Assembly (NCBI RefSeq): GCF_017939745.1
Contig: NZ_JAGKQQ010000001.1
Coordinates: 6,014,001-6,078,000, forward strand
Direction: 5' to 3'
Length of the DNA: 64,000 bases
Source of the DNA: Gemmata palustris
GTDB lineage: Bacteria; Planctomycetota; Planctomycetia; Gemmatales; Gemmataceae
In this document: positions 16,864 through 25,512 of the stretch, piece after piece
Numbering within the stretch: position 1 is the stretch's first letter
Layout: each line of letters opens with the position of its first letter
The notes under the pieces: model-generated
The model's input: only the letters and a program-made list of their open reading frames with translations
The model's database searches: none
What the model was told of the DNA's origin: nothing
Made by a program: the position numbers and the translations under genes

Positions 16864-18360
16864 ATGCGCCGATTCGTTGCGCTCGTAATGGCGCTGATGG
16901 CCGCCCCGAGCTTCGCCCAGGAGCCGAAGAAGGACGAGAAGAACGAGTACCCGCCGATCCCGGTCATCGATCTGAAGCGGAAAGAGCCGGTCGAGTACGG
17001 AAAGGACATCGAGCCGATCTTCGAGAAGAAGTGCCTCGTGTGCCACTCCGGGACCGAGTTGCGCGGCAAGTACGACATGGGCACCCACGAGAAGGTGCTC
17101 AAAGGCGGGAAGCGCGGCATCGCGGTGGTGCCGGGCAAATCGGCCGAGAGCAACCTCTTTCTGTTCTGCGCACGGCAGAAACTACCGATGATGCCGCCGA
17201 AGACCGATGAGCCACTGAACTCGCAAGAGTTGTCGCTCATCAAATTGTGGATCGACGAGGGCGCGAAGGCCCCCACCACGATGAAAGTGAAGGAAAAGAT
17301 CATCGTGAACCTGCCGGCGGCCCTGGTGAAGCCGGTCCGGGCACTCGCGGTTTCCCCGGACGGTAAGACCATCGCGGCGAGCCGCGGGAACCAGCTCCAC
17401 ATCTTCGCACTGAAAACGACCCCGGCCGACAAGAAGGGCGGCGCGGAGAAGAAGGAGTGGGAATACGCGAAGTCGTTCTTCGACCCGCAACTGAAAACCC
17501 CCGAAGGCAAACCCGCGAAGGCCGCGCACATCTCGCTCGTCGAGTCGATGGCCTTCTCCCCGGACGGGAAGACGCTCGCAACGGGCAGCTTCCAGGAACT
17601 GACTTTGTGGGACGTCGAGAAGGGCGAGCCGAAGCAGCGGGTCGCCGGGTTCGTGGACCGAGTGTGCGCGATCGGGTTCTCCGCGGACGGCAAGAAGTTC
17701 GTGACCGGTGGGGGCGCGCCGACCGAAGACGGCGAGATCAAAATTTTCGACGCGCCGACCGGCAAAGTGCTCTGGGAAATCAAAGCGGGGCACAGCGACA
17801 CCGTGTTCGGCGTCGCGTTCAGCCCGGACGGGCAGTTGCTCGCCACGGGCGGGGCGGACAAGTTCGTGAAGGTGTTCGAGATGCCGCACGCGGGTTGGGG
17901 GTGGCCGTTCCCGCCCGGTCCCAAGGCGCCGCGGTTCGCCAAGTCCTTCGAGGGCCACACGCACCACGTGATGGGCATCGGCTGGACGCCGGACGGCAAG
18001 AAGATCGCGAGCTGCGGCGCGGACAACTTCGTGAAGGTGTGGGACTACGAGAAGGGCGAAAAGATCCGCGACATGCAGGGGCACCAGAAGCAGGTCACGT
18101 CGCTCGTCTTTGTGGGCAAGTCGGCACAGTTCGTAACGGGTAGCGGCGACGCGAGCGTCCGCATGTGGAACGCGGACAACGGCGGCAACGTCCGGTCGTT
18201 CCCGGGCGCGGCCGACTTCGTGTACGCGGTGAGCGCGAGCACGGACGGCACCGTGGTCGCGAGCGGGTGCGAGGACGGCGTGGTCCGCGTGTACAACGGC
18301 GCCAACGGCACGCTGATGAAGGCCGCGCTCCCGCCCGACGCCGAACCGAAGAAGAAGTAA
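16864..18360 (+). CDS. Planctomycete cytochrome-c domain (PSCyt1) protein with WD40 repeats
   Basis: 498 residues with a signal peptide (FVALVMALMAAPSFAQ). The N-terminal PSCyt1 domain carries one heme-c site, CLVCH (~57-61), preceded by the typical DIEPIFEKK. A C-terminal β-propeller follows, made of about six or seven WD-like repeats, e.g. VRALAVSPDGKTIAAS, VFGVAFSPDGQLLATGGADK and VMGIGWTPDGKKIASCGADN. This fusion is common in planctomycetes; its electron partner is unknown. ATG 16864 is preferred over ATG 16843 because a CTGGAG (16848-16853) precedes it by 10 nt and the signal peptide starts there. It lies 78 bp after the PPC gene and may be co-transcribed with it. Confidence 0.88.
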   Translation: MRRFVALVMALMAAPSFAQEPKKDEKNEYPPIPVIDLKRKEPVEYGKDIEPIFEKKCLVCHSGTELRGKYDMGTHEKVLKGGKRGIAVVPGKSAESNLFLFCARQKLPMMPPKTDEPLNSQELSLIKLWIDEGAKAPTTMKVKEKIIVNLPAALVKPVRALAVSPDGKTIAASRGNQLHIFALKTTPADKKGGAEKKEWEYAKSFFDPQLKTPEGKPAKAAHISLVESMAFSPDGKTLATGSFQELTLWDVEKGEPKQRVAGFVDRVCAIGFSADGKKFVTGGGAPTEDGEIKIFDAPTGKVLWEIKAGHSDTVFGVAFSPDGQLLATGGADKFVKVFEMPHAGWGWPFPPGPKAPRFAKSFEGHTHHVMGIGWTPDGKKIASCGADNFVKVWDYEKGEKIRDMQGHQKQVTSLVFVGKSAQFVTGSGDASVRMWNADNGGNVRSFPGAADFVYAVSASTDGTVVASGCEDGVVRVYNGANGTLMKAALPPDAEPKKK

Positions 18361-18399
18361 AGACGTTGGGCACGAGGGGTGAGTCACCACCGTGCTGCA

Positions 18400-18470
18400 C
18401 CACCCGCTCGTTGGCACTCGCGGTTCGCCCTGAGCCTCTTGGCGAACCGCGAGTGCCAACGAGCGGGTGG
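18400..18470. repeat. Perfect 30-bp-arm palindrome, family copy 2
   Basis: Arms 18400-18429 and 18441-18470 are perfect reverse complements around an 11-nt loop. Within the shared 28 bp the arm differs from copy 1 (13872-13937) at two positions, and both arms changed together, so pairing is kept. It lies 40 bp after the WD40 gene stop. Confidence 0.85.
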
Positions 18471-18622
18471 GATCTCCGCCATATCACAAGAACTCAACCG
18501 CCCTGTCCGCCAATCTGCCGATCGCTTGGACTTGACCCCGGCGCGTCCCCTCCGCTATCCGCCGGCCACACCCCGACCCGACGCACATACCCCGGAGCCG
18601 CCCCGACCCGCGGAGGTTGACC

Positions 18623-19546
18623 ATGCGCGCGTGGAAGAAATCGCCGTTGTTGCTCCTGGCACTGCTCTGCGGGTGTACGTCCGGGTTCGACCGGGCCGCG
18701 CTACAAGAGCGCCTGAAGGACGGGTCCGTTCAGATGCCCGATTCGACCATCGCCGAGGCGCGCGGGCTGAAGCCGCAGCTCCGGTTCCCGTGCCGGATCG
18801 CGGTGTACCTCCAGCCCGAGGGCCACGACTGGCGCTGGACGCCGGAAGACAAGGCCGCGATGGAAGTGTGGGCCGAAGCGCTCCGCAAGGAAAAGATCGC
18901 GGCCGACGTGTTCCCGCTGCCCGAAATGCTCGCGGGCAAGGGTGACAAGGGTGATCTGAAGGAACTGCGACTGGCGGCGGCCAAGTGCGGGGCCGACGTA
19001 CTGCTCGTGATCCGCGGCGCGGCCCAAACCGACAGCTACAAGAACTTCGCAGCGGTGTTCAACTTGACCCTTGTGGGCGGCTACGTCATCCCGGGGAGCC
19101 ACAAAGACTCGTTGTTCATGCTAGAAGGCATCCTCCTCGATGTGGACAACGGCTACATCTACACCGGCGTGCAAGCCGAGGGCGTGGGGAAGATCGTGCG
19201 CCCGACGTTCGTGATCGAAGAGAAGGACGCCATCGCGCTGGCGAAAACGAAGGCCCTGGTCCAATTCGGCGACGAAGTGTTGAAGCGGATGCGCCGACTC
19301 GCCGCCAATCCTGTATTCGTCCCGGACGTCAAAGCACCCGTGGGGTCACCGCCCGCTTCGGTGCCGATTGCGGCAAACCCGGTCCGACCGGCGCCCGCCT
19401 CGGACGTGCCCGCGATCAAACCCACCCCGCGTCTCCTGCCCGGGGGCATCTTCGCAACGGGCGCGGACGCCCCTCCGCGGCGCGACCCGGTCAACAACGC
19501 GGGCGGCGTCATGACCGGGATCACCGCCCCGCGACCTAATCCATAG
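18623..19546 (+). CDS. Putative lipoprotein of unknown function
   Basis: 307 residues. The N-terminus RAWKKSPLLLLALLCGCTSG is a lipoprotein signal with a lipobox-like cysteine (Cys16 or Cys18). The body is an α/β domain (residues ~45-220; CGADVLLVIRGAAQTD, LFMLEGILLDVDNGYIYTGV); the last ~80 residues are Pro/Ala-rich and disordered. No enzymatic motif was recognised. It resembles exported planctomycete lipoproteins. Start: ATG 18623 with GGAGG (18612-18616) 6 nt upstream. Its TAG stop is in the same frame as the ankyrin fragment that follows directly. Confidence 0.7.
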   Translation: MRAWKKSPLLLLALLCGCTSGFDRAALQERLKDGSVQMPDSTIAEARGLKPQLRFPCRIAVYLQPEGHDWRWTPEDKAAMEVWAEALRKEKIAADVFPLPEMLAGKGDKGDLKELRLAAAKCGADVLLVIRGAAQTDSYKNFAAVFNLTLVGGYVIPGSHKDSLFMLEGILLDVDNGYIYTGVQAEGVGKIVRPTFVIEEKDAIALAKTKALVQFGDEVLKRMRRLAANPVFVPDVKAPVGSPPASVPIAANPVRPAPASDVPAIKPTPRLLPGGIFATGADAPPRRDPVNNAGGVMTGITAPRPNP

Positions 19547-19664
19547 TGGAATCGTTCGCGGCACGATCCGGCTGGTACGGATCTCTTCCCTTCGGTTAAC
19601 CACCCGCCGGCCCTGCCACCCGAATTGGTGGCAGCGCTCATTTGCTGCCCTCACGTTATCCCGA
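19547..19664 (+). pseudogene. 5' fragment of an ankyrin-repeat reading frame cut by the IS
   Basis: The frame is open from just after the TAG at 19544 to the IS junction and encodes a stretch ending PPELVAALICCPHVIP. Joined across the 5-bp target duplication to 20741 it stays in frame and gives a helix-loop that leads into an ankyrin repeat. No good ATG exists; TTG 19625 or GTG 19628 are the only starts near the repeat. It may already have been a 5'-truncated remnant when the IS arrived. Confidence 0.5.
19660..19664. repeat. Target-site duplication, left copy
   Basis: CCCGA, identical to 20736-20740 on the other side of the IS. Confidence 0.75.
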
Positions 19665-20735
19665 TAGTTGTTACGCAGTGCGATGGCTTGGGAAGCCAAT
19701 ACAGGGGCGTGCGAGGTAGGCTCGGACGGCGTCCCGGATGATTGCGGTCTTGGCTTCAATCCAACTGATACCGGTTGCGAAGCAATGGGCCTCGAACCGC
19801 AGGAAGGCACGCAGGGCGAGCCCGATGTGGTTCCGCTGGGCTCGGGCGGTGCGGCACTGACACCTCTCGACGCCGGTGCATTGCTTGATGCCCCGGTGGT
19901 AGTGCTCGATGGCCCAGGAGAAGTCGGCGAATTGCAACCGCGTCAGGTCGCCCATCCCCAGGTCGTTGGTGGCCCAGTACACGGTGCCACCGTTTGGGGT
20001 GGCAATCCCGAATACCTTCACCAACCCGAACCCGGGCAACCACACCTCCGTGCCCGTGGCTGCAATGGCCGTGTCCGCTAGGGCTCGCGTGCCCCGACGG
20101 TCGAGGTTCACCAGCCGATTCGACTTGAGCCGGGTGAGCCACGTCCACCCGCAGTTGCGGATCAACTTCAGGTTCTCCAGGCTGCTATACCAGCCGTCGA
20201 ACACCACGCACCGAGGGGCGAACCCCCGCGCGTAGGCGGTCCGAATCATGTCCCCGAAGTGATCGTTCTTGGTCCGAGCATCGGCCTTGTCGTACACGCG
20301 GTAGTCGCACGGGATGTGTCGGTCCCCATCGGTCCACAGCAGGGACACCAGGTTGATCCCCTGGACCACCGCGCGGTGCTTGCCGGACCAGTGTCGGGTG
20401 ACCAATTCGATGGACCGGGCATACGGCTTGTCCAGGGTCGAGTCGTCCACGACGAGAACCCCGTCGTCCCGCCGGACCTGGGCTTGCGCGTCGGCCCAGA
20501 GGGTGTCGGGATCGGGTTCCAACCGGGTCAGCAGTCGGGTAAACGCGTCGTGGGCCGGTGGGTCCGGTTGTTCCGGTTGCACCCGCGCGGCCTCCGTTCC
20601 CGAGCACGCCTTCGGGGTCGCGATCAAGAACTCGATGTAGTCACGCGGAAACACCTTGGGCACGCTCATGACACGATCGTAGGCCCAACGAGCCGCTCGC
20701 GCAAGGACCAAAAACGCTGCACTGCGTAACACCTA
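19665..20735 (-). mobile_element. Complete insertion sequence with DDE transposase
   Basis: 1071 bp bounded by 17-bp terminal inverted repeats: TAGTTGTTACGCAGTGC at 19665-19681 and its counterpart GCACTGCGTAACACCTA at 20719-20735 (one mismatch). The 5-bp CCCGA duplication flanks both ends. A single intact transposase gene on the minus strand fills almost all of it. Intact ends, intact gene and an unmutated target duplication point to a recent insertion. It interrupts an ankyrin-repeat frame. Confidence 0.85.
19671..20669 (-). CDS. IS4/IS701-like DDE transposase
   Basis: 332 residues. The acidic triad is readable: first Asp in GVLVVDDSTLDKP, second in CVVFDGWYSSLENL, and Glu in WAIEHYHRGIKQ, which is the E-x3-R-x2-K block of IS4/IS701-type enzymes. 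Further family phrases are HWSGKHRAVVQGINLVSLLW and CDYRVYDK. The ATG at 20669 (MSVPKVFPRDY) fits the family; the frame is open to 20732, but that extension reads through the terminal repeat. Its C-terminal end and stop also lie in the left terminal repeat. A 5-bp duplication is not the 4-bp YTAR type of classic IS701, so the subgroup is left open. Confidence 0.9.
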   Translation of the reverse strand: MSVPKVFPRDYIEFLIATPKACSGTEAARVQPEQPDPPAHDAFTRLLTRLEPDPDTLWADAQAQVRRDDGVLVVDDSTLDKPYARSIELVTRHWSGKHRAVVQGINLVSLLWTDGDRHIPCDYRVYDKADARTKNDHFGDMIRTAYARGFAPRCVVFDGWYSSLENLKLIRNCGWTWLTRLKSNRLVNLDRRGTRALADTAIAATGTEVWLPGFGLVKVFGIATPNGGTVYWATNDLGMGDLTRLQFADFSWAIEHYHRGIKQCTGVERCQCRTARAQRNHIGLALRAFLRFEAHCFATGISWIEAKTAIIRDAVRAYLARPCIGFPSHRTA

Positions 20736-20740
20736 CCCGA
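20736..20740. repeat. Target-site duplication, right copy
   Basis: CCCGA, identical to 19660-19664. Confidence 0.75.
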
Positions 20741-21027
20741 ATGACGCCGCTAACATTTCGGTGCCGGGCACGTTCTTTACCCCGCTCCACACGGCCGCGA
20801 AGTACGAGTCACCGGAACTGGTTGCCCTTCTGCTTGCGCACGGGGCACAACTTGGCGTCCGTGCCGCGGACGGGCGCACTCCCTTGGACGTGGCTGCGAC
20901 CATCGAGCCCCAGTGGGATCGCGCGAGCTTCAGTGATGAGCCGGGGAAACTGACTCCCGCCCGTGTCTTGTGCATCATCCTGCTGCACTGTGCCGGTGCG
21001 CCGGCGGGCGCTCTGCCGCACAGATGA
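20741..21027 (+). pseudogene. 3' fragment of an ankyrin-repeat protein
   Basis: The frame reads NDAANISVPGTFFTPLHTAA, then SPELVALLLAHGAQLGV and ADGRTPLDVAA, an almost canonical ankyrin repeat and the start of the next. The first complete codon after the IS is shared with the duplicated target. GTG 20761 could act as a start for an 88-residue peptide, but nothing suggests it is independently expressed. The gene product would have been a small protein-binding ankyrin protein. Confidence 0.6.
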
Positions 21028-21147
21028 GGGGTATAATGCGCAGGTTGGTATGCTCGCCTTGCCCGGCGCGTTGGGGGGGGCTATCAGTAGCTTTACCGGC
21101 CCGCGATTGCCCCGCTCAGTGCCTCGCGCGCACCTCCGGAGTTTCTG

Positions 21148-24039
21148 ATGTTCAGCGAGAACGGCGAGTACCTCGAAGAGCAATTCCACCGCTGGCAGCA
21201 AGACCCCAACTCCGTCGAACCGACCTGGCAGGGCTTCTTCGCGGGGATGCAGTTCGCCGGAAAACTCCCCGGTGGGGCCGCAACCACTGGAGCAGCAGCG
21301 AGTTCCGCGGACCTGCGGGTGCAAACCGGTGTGGTGCGGCTCGTGTTCTGGTACCGGCAGGCGGGGCACCTTCAAGCCGATACTGATCCGCTCGCGGCTC
21401 AATCACCTCCCCCGTGCCCGCTCCTCCAACTCGAAAGCTTCGGCCTCTCGGAAAGCGACCTCGACCGCGTCGTCGACGGCAGTATGTACTTCGGGCTGAA
21501 CGGCCCGGTCAAGTTGCGCGACCTCATCGATACGCTGCGTGCCACCTACTGCGGCACCACCGGCATCGAGTACATGCACATCGATTCGCAAGAAATACGC
21601 CGGTGGATCGCGTCCCGGATCGAGCCGACGTGCAACCGGCCGATGCTCAAGTTGCGGCAAAAGTACCGCATCCTCATCACGCTGTACGAAGCCGAACTGT
21701 TCGAGAAGTTCCTGCACACCAAGTACGTCGGCCAGAAACGGTTCTCGCTCGAGGGCGGCGAAACGCTCATCCCGATCCTCGACGCGATCACCGAAAAAGG
21801 CCCGGCGCTCGGCGTCAAAGAGATCGTCATCGGGATGGCCCACCGGGGCCGGCTGAACGTTCTCGCGAACACGCTCAACAAGCCCTTCTCCGAAATCTTC
21901 AACGAGTTCGAGGACAACTACCTCCCGCTCTCCTCGCACGACGGCGACGGAGACGTGAAGTACCACCTCGGGTTCTCCGCCGACACCGAAACGGCCGACG
22001 GAGGGAAGGTTCACCTGTCCGTTGCGCCCAACCCCAGTCACCTGGAAATCGTCGGCCCGGTGGTCGAGGGCCGGGTGCGGGCCAAGCAGCGGCAGCACGG
22101 CGACAAGGAGCGCACCACCGGCGTGCCGGTGCTCATCCACGGCGACGCGGCGTTCGCGGGCCAGGGCGTCATCATGGAGACGTTCAACCTGATGAACCTC
22201 GCCGGGTACCGCACCGGCGGGACCATTCACATCGTGGTGAACAACCAGATCGGGTTCACCACGAACCCGCGCGACTCCCGCAGCACACAATACTGCACCG
22301 ACATCGCGAAGTTCGTGCAGGCCCCGATCTTCCACGTCAACGCCGAAGACCCGGAAGCGTGCGTGGCCGCTGCGGAACTCGCGCTCGAGTTCCGCCAGCA
22401 GTTCAAGAAGGACGTGGTCATCGACCTGGTGTGCTACCGCCGGTGGGGGCACAACGAGGGCGACAACCCGGGCTACACACAGCCCCTCCAGGCAAAAGTC
22501 ATCGCCAAGAAGCCGCCCATCTCCACCGTCTATTCGGCGCAACTGGCCGGGCGGCCCGACGACCCGAGCGTGACGCCGGAAGTCGTCGCGGACCTCGTCG
22601 GCGAGTTCGATAACAAGCTCGCCGAGGCGCTGCGCGACGCCGAAAGCATTGTCGCCGCGTACCGCAACGAGATGGAGGCCGCGCACAAGCAAGTGAAGGA
22701 GATGGTGAAGAAGGGCCAGACCAAGAAGCGTGGAATGGAGGGCTTTTCCGGGCGCTGGAAGGACTTCACCAATCGCTACTCGCACGACCCCGTTGCGACC
22801 GGCGTGAGCGACGCGACCCTGGACCGCATCGCCGCCGCGCTGGGCACGTTCCCGGACGGCTTCACGGTTCACCCGAACCTGCTCAAGACGCTCCAAACGC
22901 GCGGCGAGAACATCAAGAAGCGCGGCACGGTGGATTGGGGCACCGGTGAGGCGATCGCCCTCGGTTCGCTGGTGCTCGAAGGCACCCCGGTGCGACTCAG
23001 CGGTCAGGACAGCCGGCGCGGAACGTTCACGCAGCGGCACGCGGTCGTCGTTGATTACGAAACCGGCGCGGAACACTACCCGCTCGCGAACCTCGACTCG
23101 AAGCAGGCGCCCTTCGACGTGATCGACAGTTCCCTCTCCGAAGCGGCCGTGATGGGGTTCGATTTCGGGTACTCGCTCGACGCCCCGGAATCGCTGGTCA
23201 TGTGGGAGGCGCAGTTCGGCGACTTCGCCAACGGCGCCCAGGTCATCATCGACCAGTTCATCACGTCGTGCGAATCGAAGTGGAACCGGTCCAGCGGGCT
23301 CGTGCTACTGCTCCCGCACGCTTACGAGGGCCAGGGGTCGGAGCACTCTTCCGCGCGCCTCGAACGGTTCCTCCAGATGTGCGCGGAGGACAACATTCAG
23401 GTCGCGTACCCGACCACGCCGTCGCAATACTTCCACCTGCTCCGCCGGCAAATGAAGCGGAAGTTCCGCAAGCCGCTCATCGTAATGACGCCGAAGAGCC
23501 TGTTGCGGCTCCCGGCCGCGGTGTCGCCGGTGAGCGAGTTCGCGACCGGGCAGCACTTCCGCGAAGTGCTCGACGACAAGTCCAACCCGGAACAGGTGAC
23601 GCGCGTGTTGGTGTGCTCAGGGAAGGTGTACTACGACCTCGCGAAGAAGCGCGAGGAACTCGGCACGCAGGCGGTCGCGATCCTGCGCATCGAGCAACTG
23701 TACCCGTGGCCTGAACAGCAACTCGCCGCCGCGCTGGGGCGCTACCGGCGCGCCCGCGAGTTCGTGTGGGTCCAGGAAGAACCTCAGAACATGGGCGGGT
23801 GGACGTTCGTGGAACCGCGCCTGCGGGCGATGAACTTCCCCTTCGAGTACGTGGGCCGGGACGCCGGCGCCAGCCCCGCGACCGGTTCGCACCACGTCCA
23901 CGAGCGCGAGCAAAAACTGCTCGTGGACGGCGCGTTCGCGCCGACGCCGTCGGGTCCGATCGGTCCGGGGTGGATCGGCTGGAACGCGGTGGAATCCAAC
24001 GGGACGCACGGCGCGCCCACGGACACAGCGAAGGCGTAG
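21148..24039 (+). CDS. sucA: 2-oxoglutarate dehydrogenase E1 component
   Basis: 963 residues, about the family length. It is the ThDP-dependent decarboxylase that starts the 2-oxoglutarate dehydrogenase reaction of the TCA cycle. Landmarks: the N-terminal E2-binding start (NGEYLEEQFHRWQQDPNSV), GMAHRGRLNVLANTLNKP, the ThDP/Mg block GDAAFAGQGVIMETFNL with VNNQIGFTT, CYRRWGHNEGDNP, and the transketolase-type C-terminal half (HAYEGQGSEHSSARLERFLQ). ATG 21148 is the family start, with CCGGAG upstream. A TATAAT is at 21032-21037 but no convincing -35 was found. It is first in the sucA-sucB-lpd cluster. Confidence 0.96.
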   Translation: MFSENGEYLEEQFHRWQQDPNSVEPTWQGFFAGMQFAGKLPGGAATTGAAASSADLRVQTGVVRLVFWYRQAGHLQADTDPLAAQSPPPCPLLQLESFGLSESDLDRVVDGSMYFGLNGPVKLRDLIDTLRATYCGTTGIEYMHIDSQEIRRWIASRIEPTCNRPMLKLRQKYRILITLYEAELFEKFLHTKYVGQKRFSLEGGETLIPILDAITEKGPALGVKEIVIGMAHRGRLNVLANTLNKPFSEIFNEFEDNYLPLSSHDGDGDVKYHLGFSADTETADGGKVHLSVAPNPSHLEIVGPVVEGRVRAKQRQHGDKERTTGVPVLIHGDAAFAGQGVIMETFNLMNLAGYRTGGTIHIVVNNQIGFTTNPRDSRSTQYCTDIAKFVQAPIFHVNAEDPEACVAAAELALEFRQQFKKDVVIDLVCYRRWGHNEGDNPGYTQPLQAKVIAKKPPISTVYSAQLAGRPDDPSVTPEVVADLVGEFDNKLAEALRDAESIVAAYRNEMEAAHKQVKEMVKKGQTKKRGMEGFSGRWKDFTNRYSHDPVATGVSDATLDRIAAALGTFPDGFTVHPNLLKTLQTRGENIKKRGTVDWGTGEAIALGSLVLEGTPVRLSGQDSRRGTFTQRHAVVVDYETGAEHYPLANLDSKQAPFDVIDSSLSEAAVMGFDFGYSLDAPESLVMWEAQFGDFANGAQVIIDQFITSCESKWNRSSGLVLLLPHAYEGQGSEHSSARLERFLQMCAEDNIQVAYPTTPSQYFHLLRRQMKRKFRKPLIVMTPKSLLRLPAAVSPVSEFATGQHFREVLDDKSNPEQVTRVLVCSGKVYYDLAKKREELGTQAVAILRIEQLYPWPEQQLAAALGRYRRAREFVWVQEEPQNMGGWTFVEPRLRAMNFPFEYVGRDAGASPATGSHHVHEREQKLLVDGAFAPTPSGPIGPGWIGWNAVESNGTHGAPTDTAKA

Positions 24040-24050
24040 CGAAGAGAAGA

Positions 24051-24159
24051 ACCTAACCCCCGGCCCCCTTCCCTAAGAAGGAAGGGGGAGAAAGAGCCGA
24101 GGTGCCTTTCTCCCCCTTCCTTCTTAGGGAAGGGGGCCGGGGGTTAGGTGGTATCGTTT
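24051..24159. repeat. 44-bp-arm perfect inverted repeat between sucA and sucB
   Basis: Left arm 24051-24094 and right arm 24116-24159 are perfect reverse complements; the loop is 21 nt (24095-24115). Arms contain CCTAACCCCCGGCCCCCTTC. In RNA this would be an extremely stable hairpin starting 11 nt after the sucA stop and ending 17 nt before the sucB start. Confidence 0.9.
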
Positions 24160-24176
24160 TCGTACCGGGGATGGTC

Positions 24177-25400
24177 ATGGCGATCGAACAAGTGACGGTG
24201 CCGAAGGCCGGTGAGTCCATCACCGAGGCCACGCTAAACCGCTGGTTCGTGGCGGACGGGGCGTTCGTGAAGGCGGACGTGCCGCTCTTCGAGATGGGCA
24301 CCGACAAGGCTTCGCAAGAAGTCGTTGCGCCGGTCGCTGGAGTGGTGAAGCACCTCGTGAAAGAGGGCGACACGGTCGCCATCGGTGCTACCGTCGCGCA
24401 AATCGACACCGACGCGAAGGCCCCGGCCGCCGCGCCCGCGTCCCAAGCGAGCGCTCCCAAGCCACAGGGAGCGGCCGCCCCCAGCGCGCCGAAGCAAGAC
24501 GCGATTCCGTCGCCGGCCGCGGCCCGCGTGCTCGCAGAAGCCGGTGTGAAGCCGGGCGACGTGACCGGAACCGGTCCCGGCGGGCGCATTCTTAAGGAAG
24601 ACGCGATCGCGGCTGCGTCGGCGCCCAAGGCGTCGCCCGCTGCGAACGGCGAGGCGAAGAAGCCCACAGTCGAAGCCCCACGGGTGCCGAGCCAACCGGG
24701 GACGCGCACCACCCGCGAGCCGATGTCGAAGATCCGCAAGACGATCGCGTCGCGGCTCCTCGACAGCCAGAACACTACCGCGACGCTGACGACGTTCAAC
24801 GAAGCGGACATGACCGCGATTCAAGACTTGCGCGCGAAGTACAACGAGAAATTCGAGAAGAAACACGGAACGAAGATCGGCTTCATGTCGGTGTTCGTGA
24901 AGGCCGCGATCGAGGCGCTGAAGGCATTCCCACTCGTGAACGCTCGCCTCGATGGGAACGACATCGTTCACCAGCACTTCTACGACATCGGCGTCGCGGT
25001 CAGCACGGAGAAGGGGCTGATGGTGCCGGTGATCCGCGGCGCGGACCAGCTCGGCTTCGCGGACATCGAGAAGGCCATCGCCGTAGTCGCGAAGAAGGCC
25101 CGCGACGGCAAGGTCACGGTGCCCGAACTCGAAGGTGGCACGTTCACCATCACCAACGGCGGGATCTTCGGCTCGATGCTCAGCACGCCGATCCTGAACC
25201 CCCCGCAGTGCGCGATCCTCGGGATGCACAGCATTCAAAAGCGGCCCGTCGTGGTCAACGACCAGATCGTGATCCGGCCGATGATGTACCTCGCGCTCAG
25301 CTACGACCACCGGTTGATTGACGGCCGCGAGGCCGTGCAGTTTCTCGTGCGCATCAAGGAGTGCGTGGAGAACCCGGAACGCATTCTGTTTGAAATCTGA
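24177..25400 (+). CDS. sucB: 2-oxoglutarate dehydrogenase E2 (dihydrolipoyllysine succinyltransferase)
   Basis: 407 residues. An N-terminal lipoyl domain has its modified lysine in [11 protein letters not shown] (Lys44). An Ala/Pro linker leads to a peripheral subunit-binding domain ([20 protein letters not shown]) and the catalytic core ending in the acyltransferase motif [15 protein letters not shown]. It passes the succinyl group from E1 to CoA. Two ATGs compete: 24171 (MVMAIEQ) and 24177 (MAIEQ); 24177 is preferred because GGGGA (24167-24171) is 5-6 nt upstream. The frame is open to 24102, but that would run through the palindrome arm. Confidence 0.94.
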   Translation: MAIEQVTVPKAGESITEATLNRWFVADGAFVKADVPLFEMGTDKASQEVVAPVAGVVKHLVKEGDTVAIGATVAQIDTDAKAPAAAPASQASAPKPQGAAAPSAPKQDAIPSPAAARVLAEAGVKPGDVTGTGPGGRILKEDAIAAASAPKASPAANGEAKKPTVEAPRVPSQPGTRTTREPMSKIRKTIASRLLDSQNTTATLTTFNEADMTAIQDLRAKYNEKFEKKHGTKIGFMSVFVKAAIEALKAFPLVNARLDGNDIVHQHFYDIGVAVSTEKGLMVPVIRGADQLGFADIEKAIAVVAKKARDGKVTVPELEGGTFTITNGGIFGSMLSTPILNPPQCAILGMHSIQKRPVVVNDQIVIRPMMYLALSYDHRLIDGREAVQFLVRIKECVENPERILFEI

Positions 25401-25401
25401 T

Positions 25402-25496
25402 ATTCACCGCAGAGGGCACGAGAGGGCGCGGAGAAAAGAACCGAGGAATCCAATCAGTTCTTCTCTCCGCGCCCTCTCGTGCCCTCTGCGGTGAAT
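25402..25496. repeat. 40-bp-arm inverted repeat between sucB and lpd
   Basis: Left arm 25402-25441 and right arm 25457-25496 pair with one mismatch; the loop is 15 nt. Arms contain CACCGCAGAGGGCACGAGAG. It begins 1 nt after the sucB stop and ends 16 nt before the lpd start. Its sequence is unrelated to the sucA/sucB palindrome. Confidence 0.9.
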
Positions 25497-25512
25497 CCTT
25501 CTTGGAGACAAC

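Noticed and set aside
18532-18561. Promoter for the lipoprotein gene (TTGACC with a TATCCG-like box)
   Set aside because: The -10 box matches only three positions and spacing is 18; too weak to list.
21032-21037. TATAAT as a full sucA promoter
   Set aside because: Perfect -10 sequence, but no plausible -35 at 16-18 bp; mentioned in the sucA entry only.
24051-25496. Remnants of insertion sequences in the suc operon
   Set aside because: The loops are 21 and 15 nt with no coding content and no flanking duplication was found; treated as palindromic repeats.
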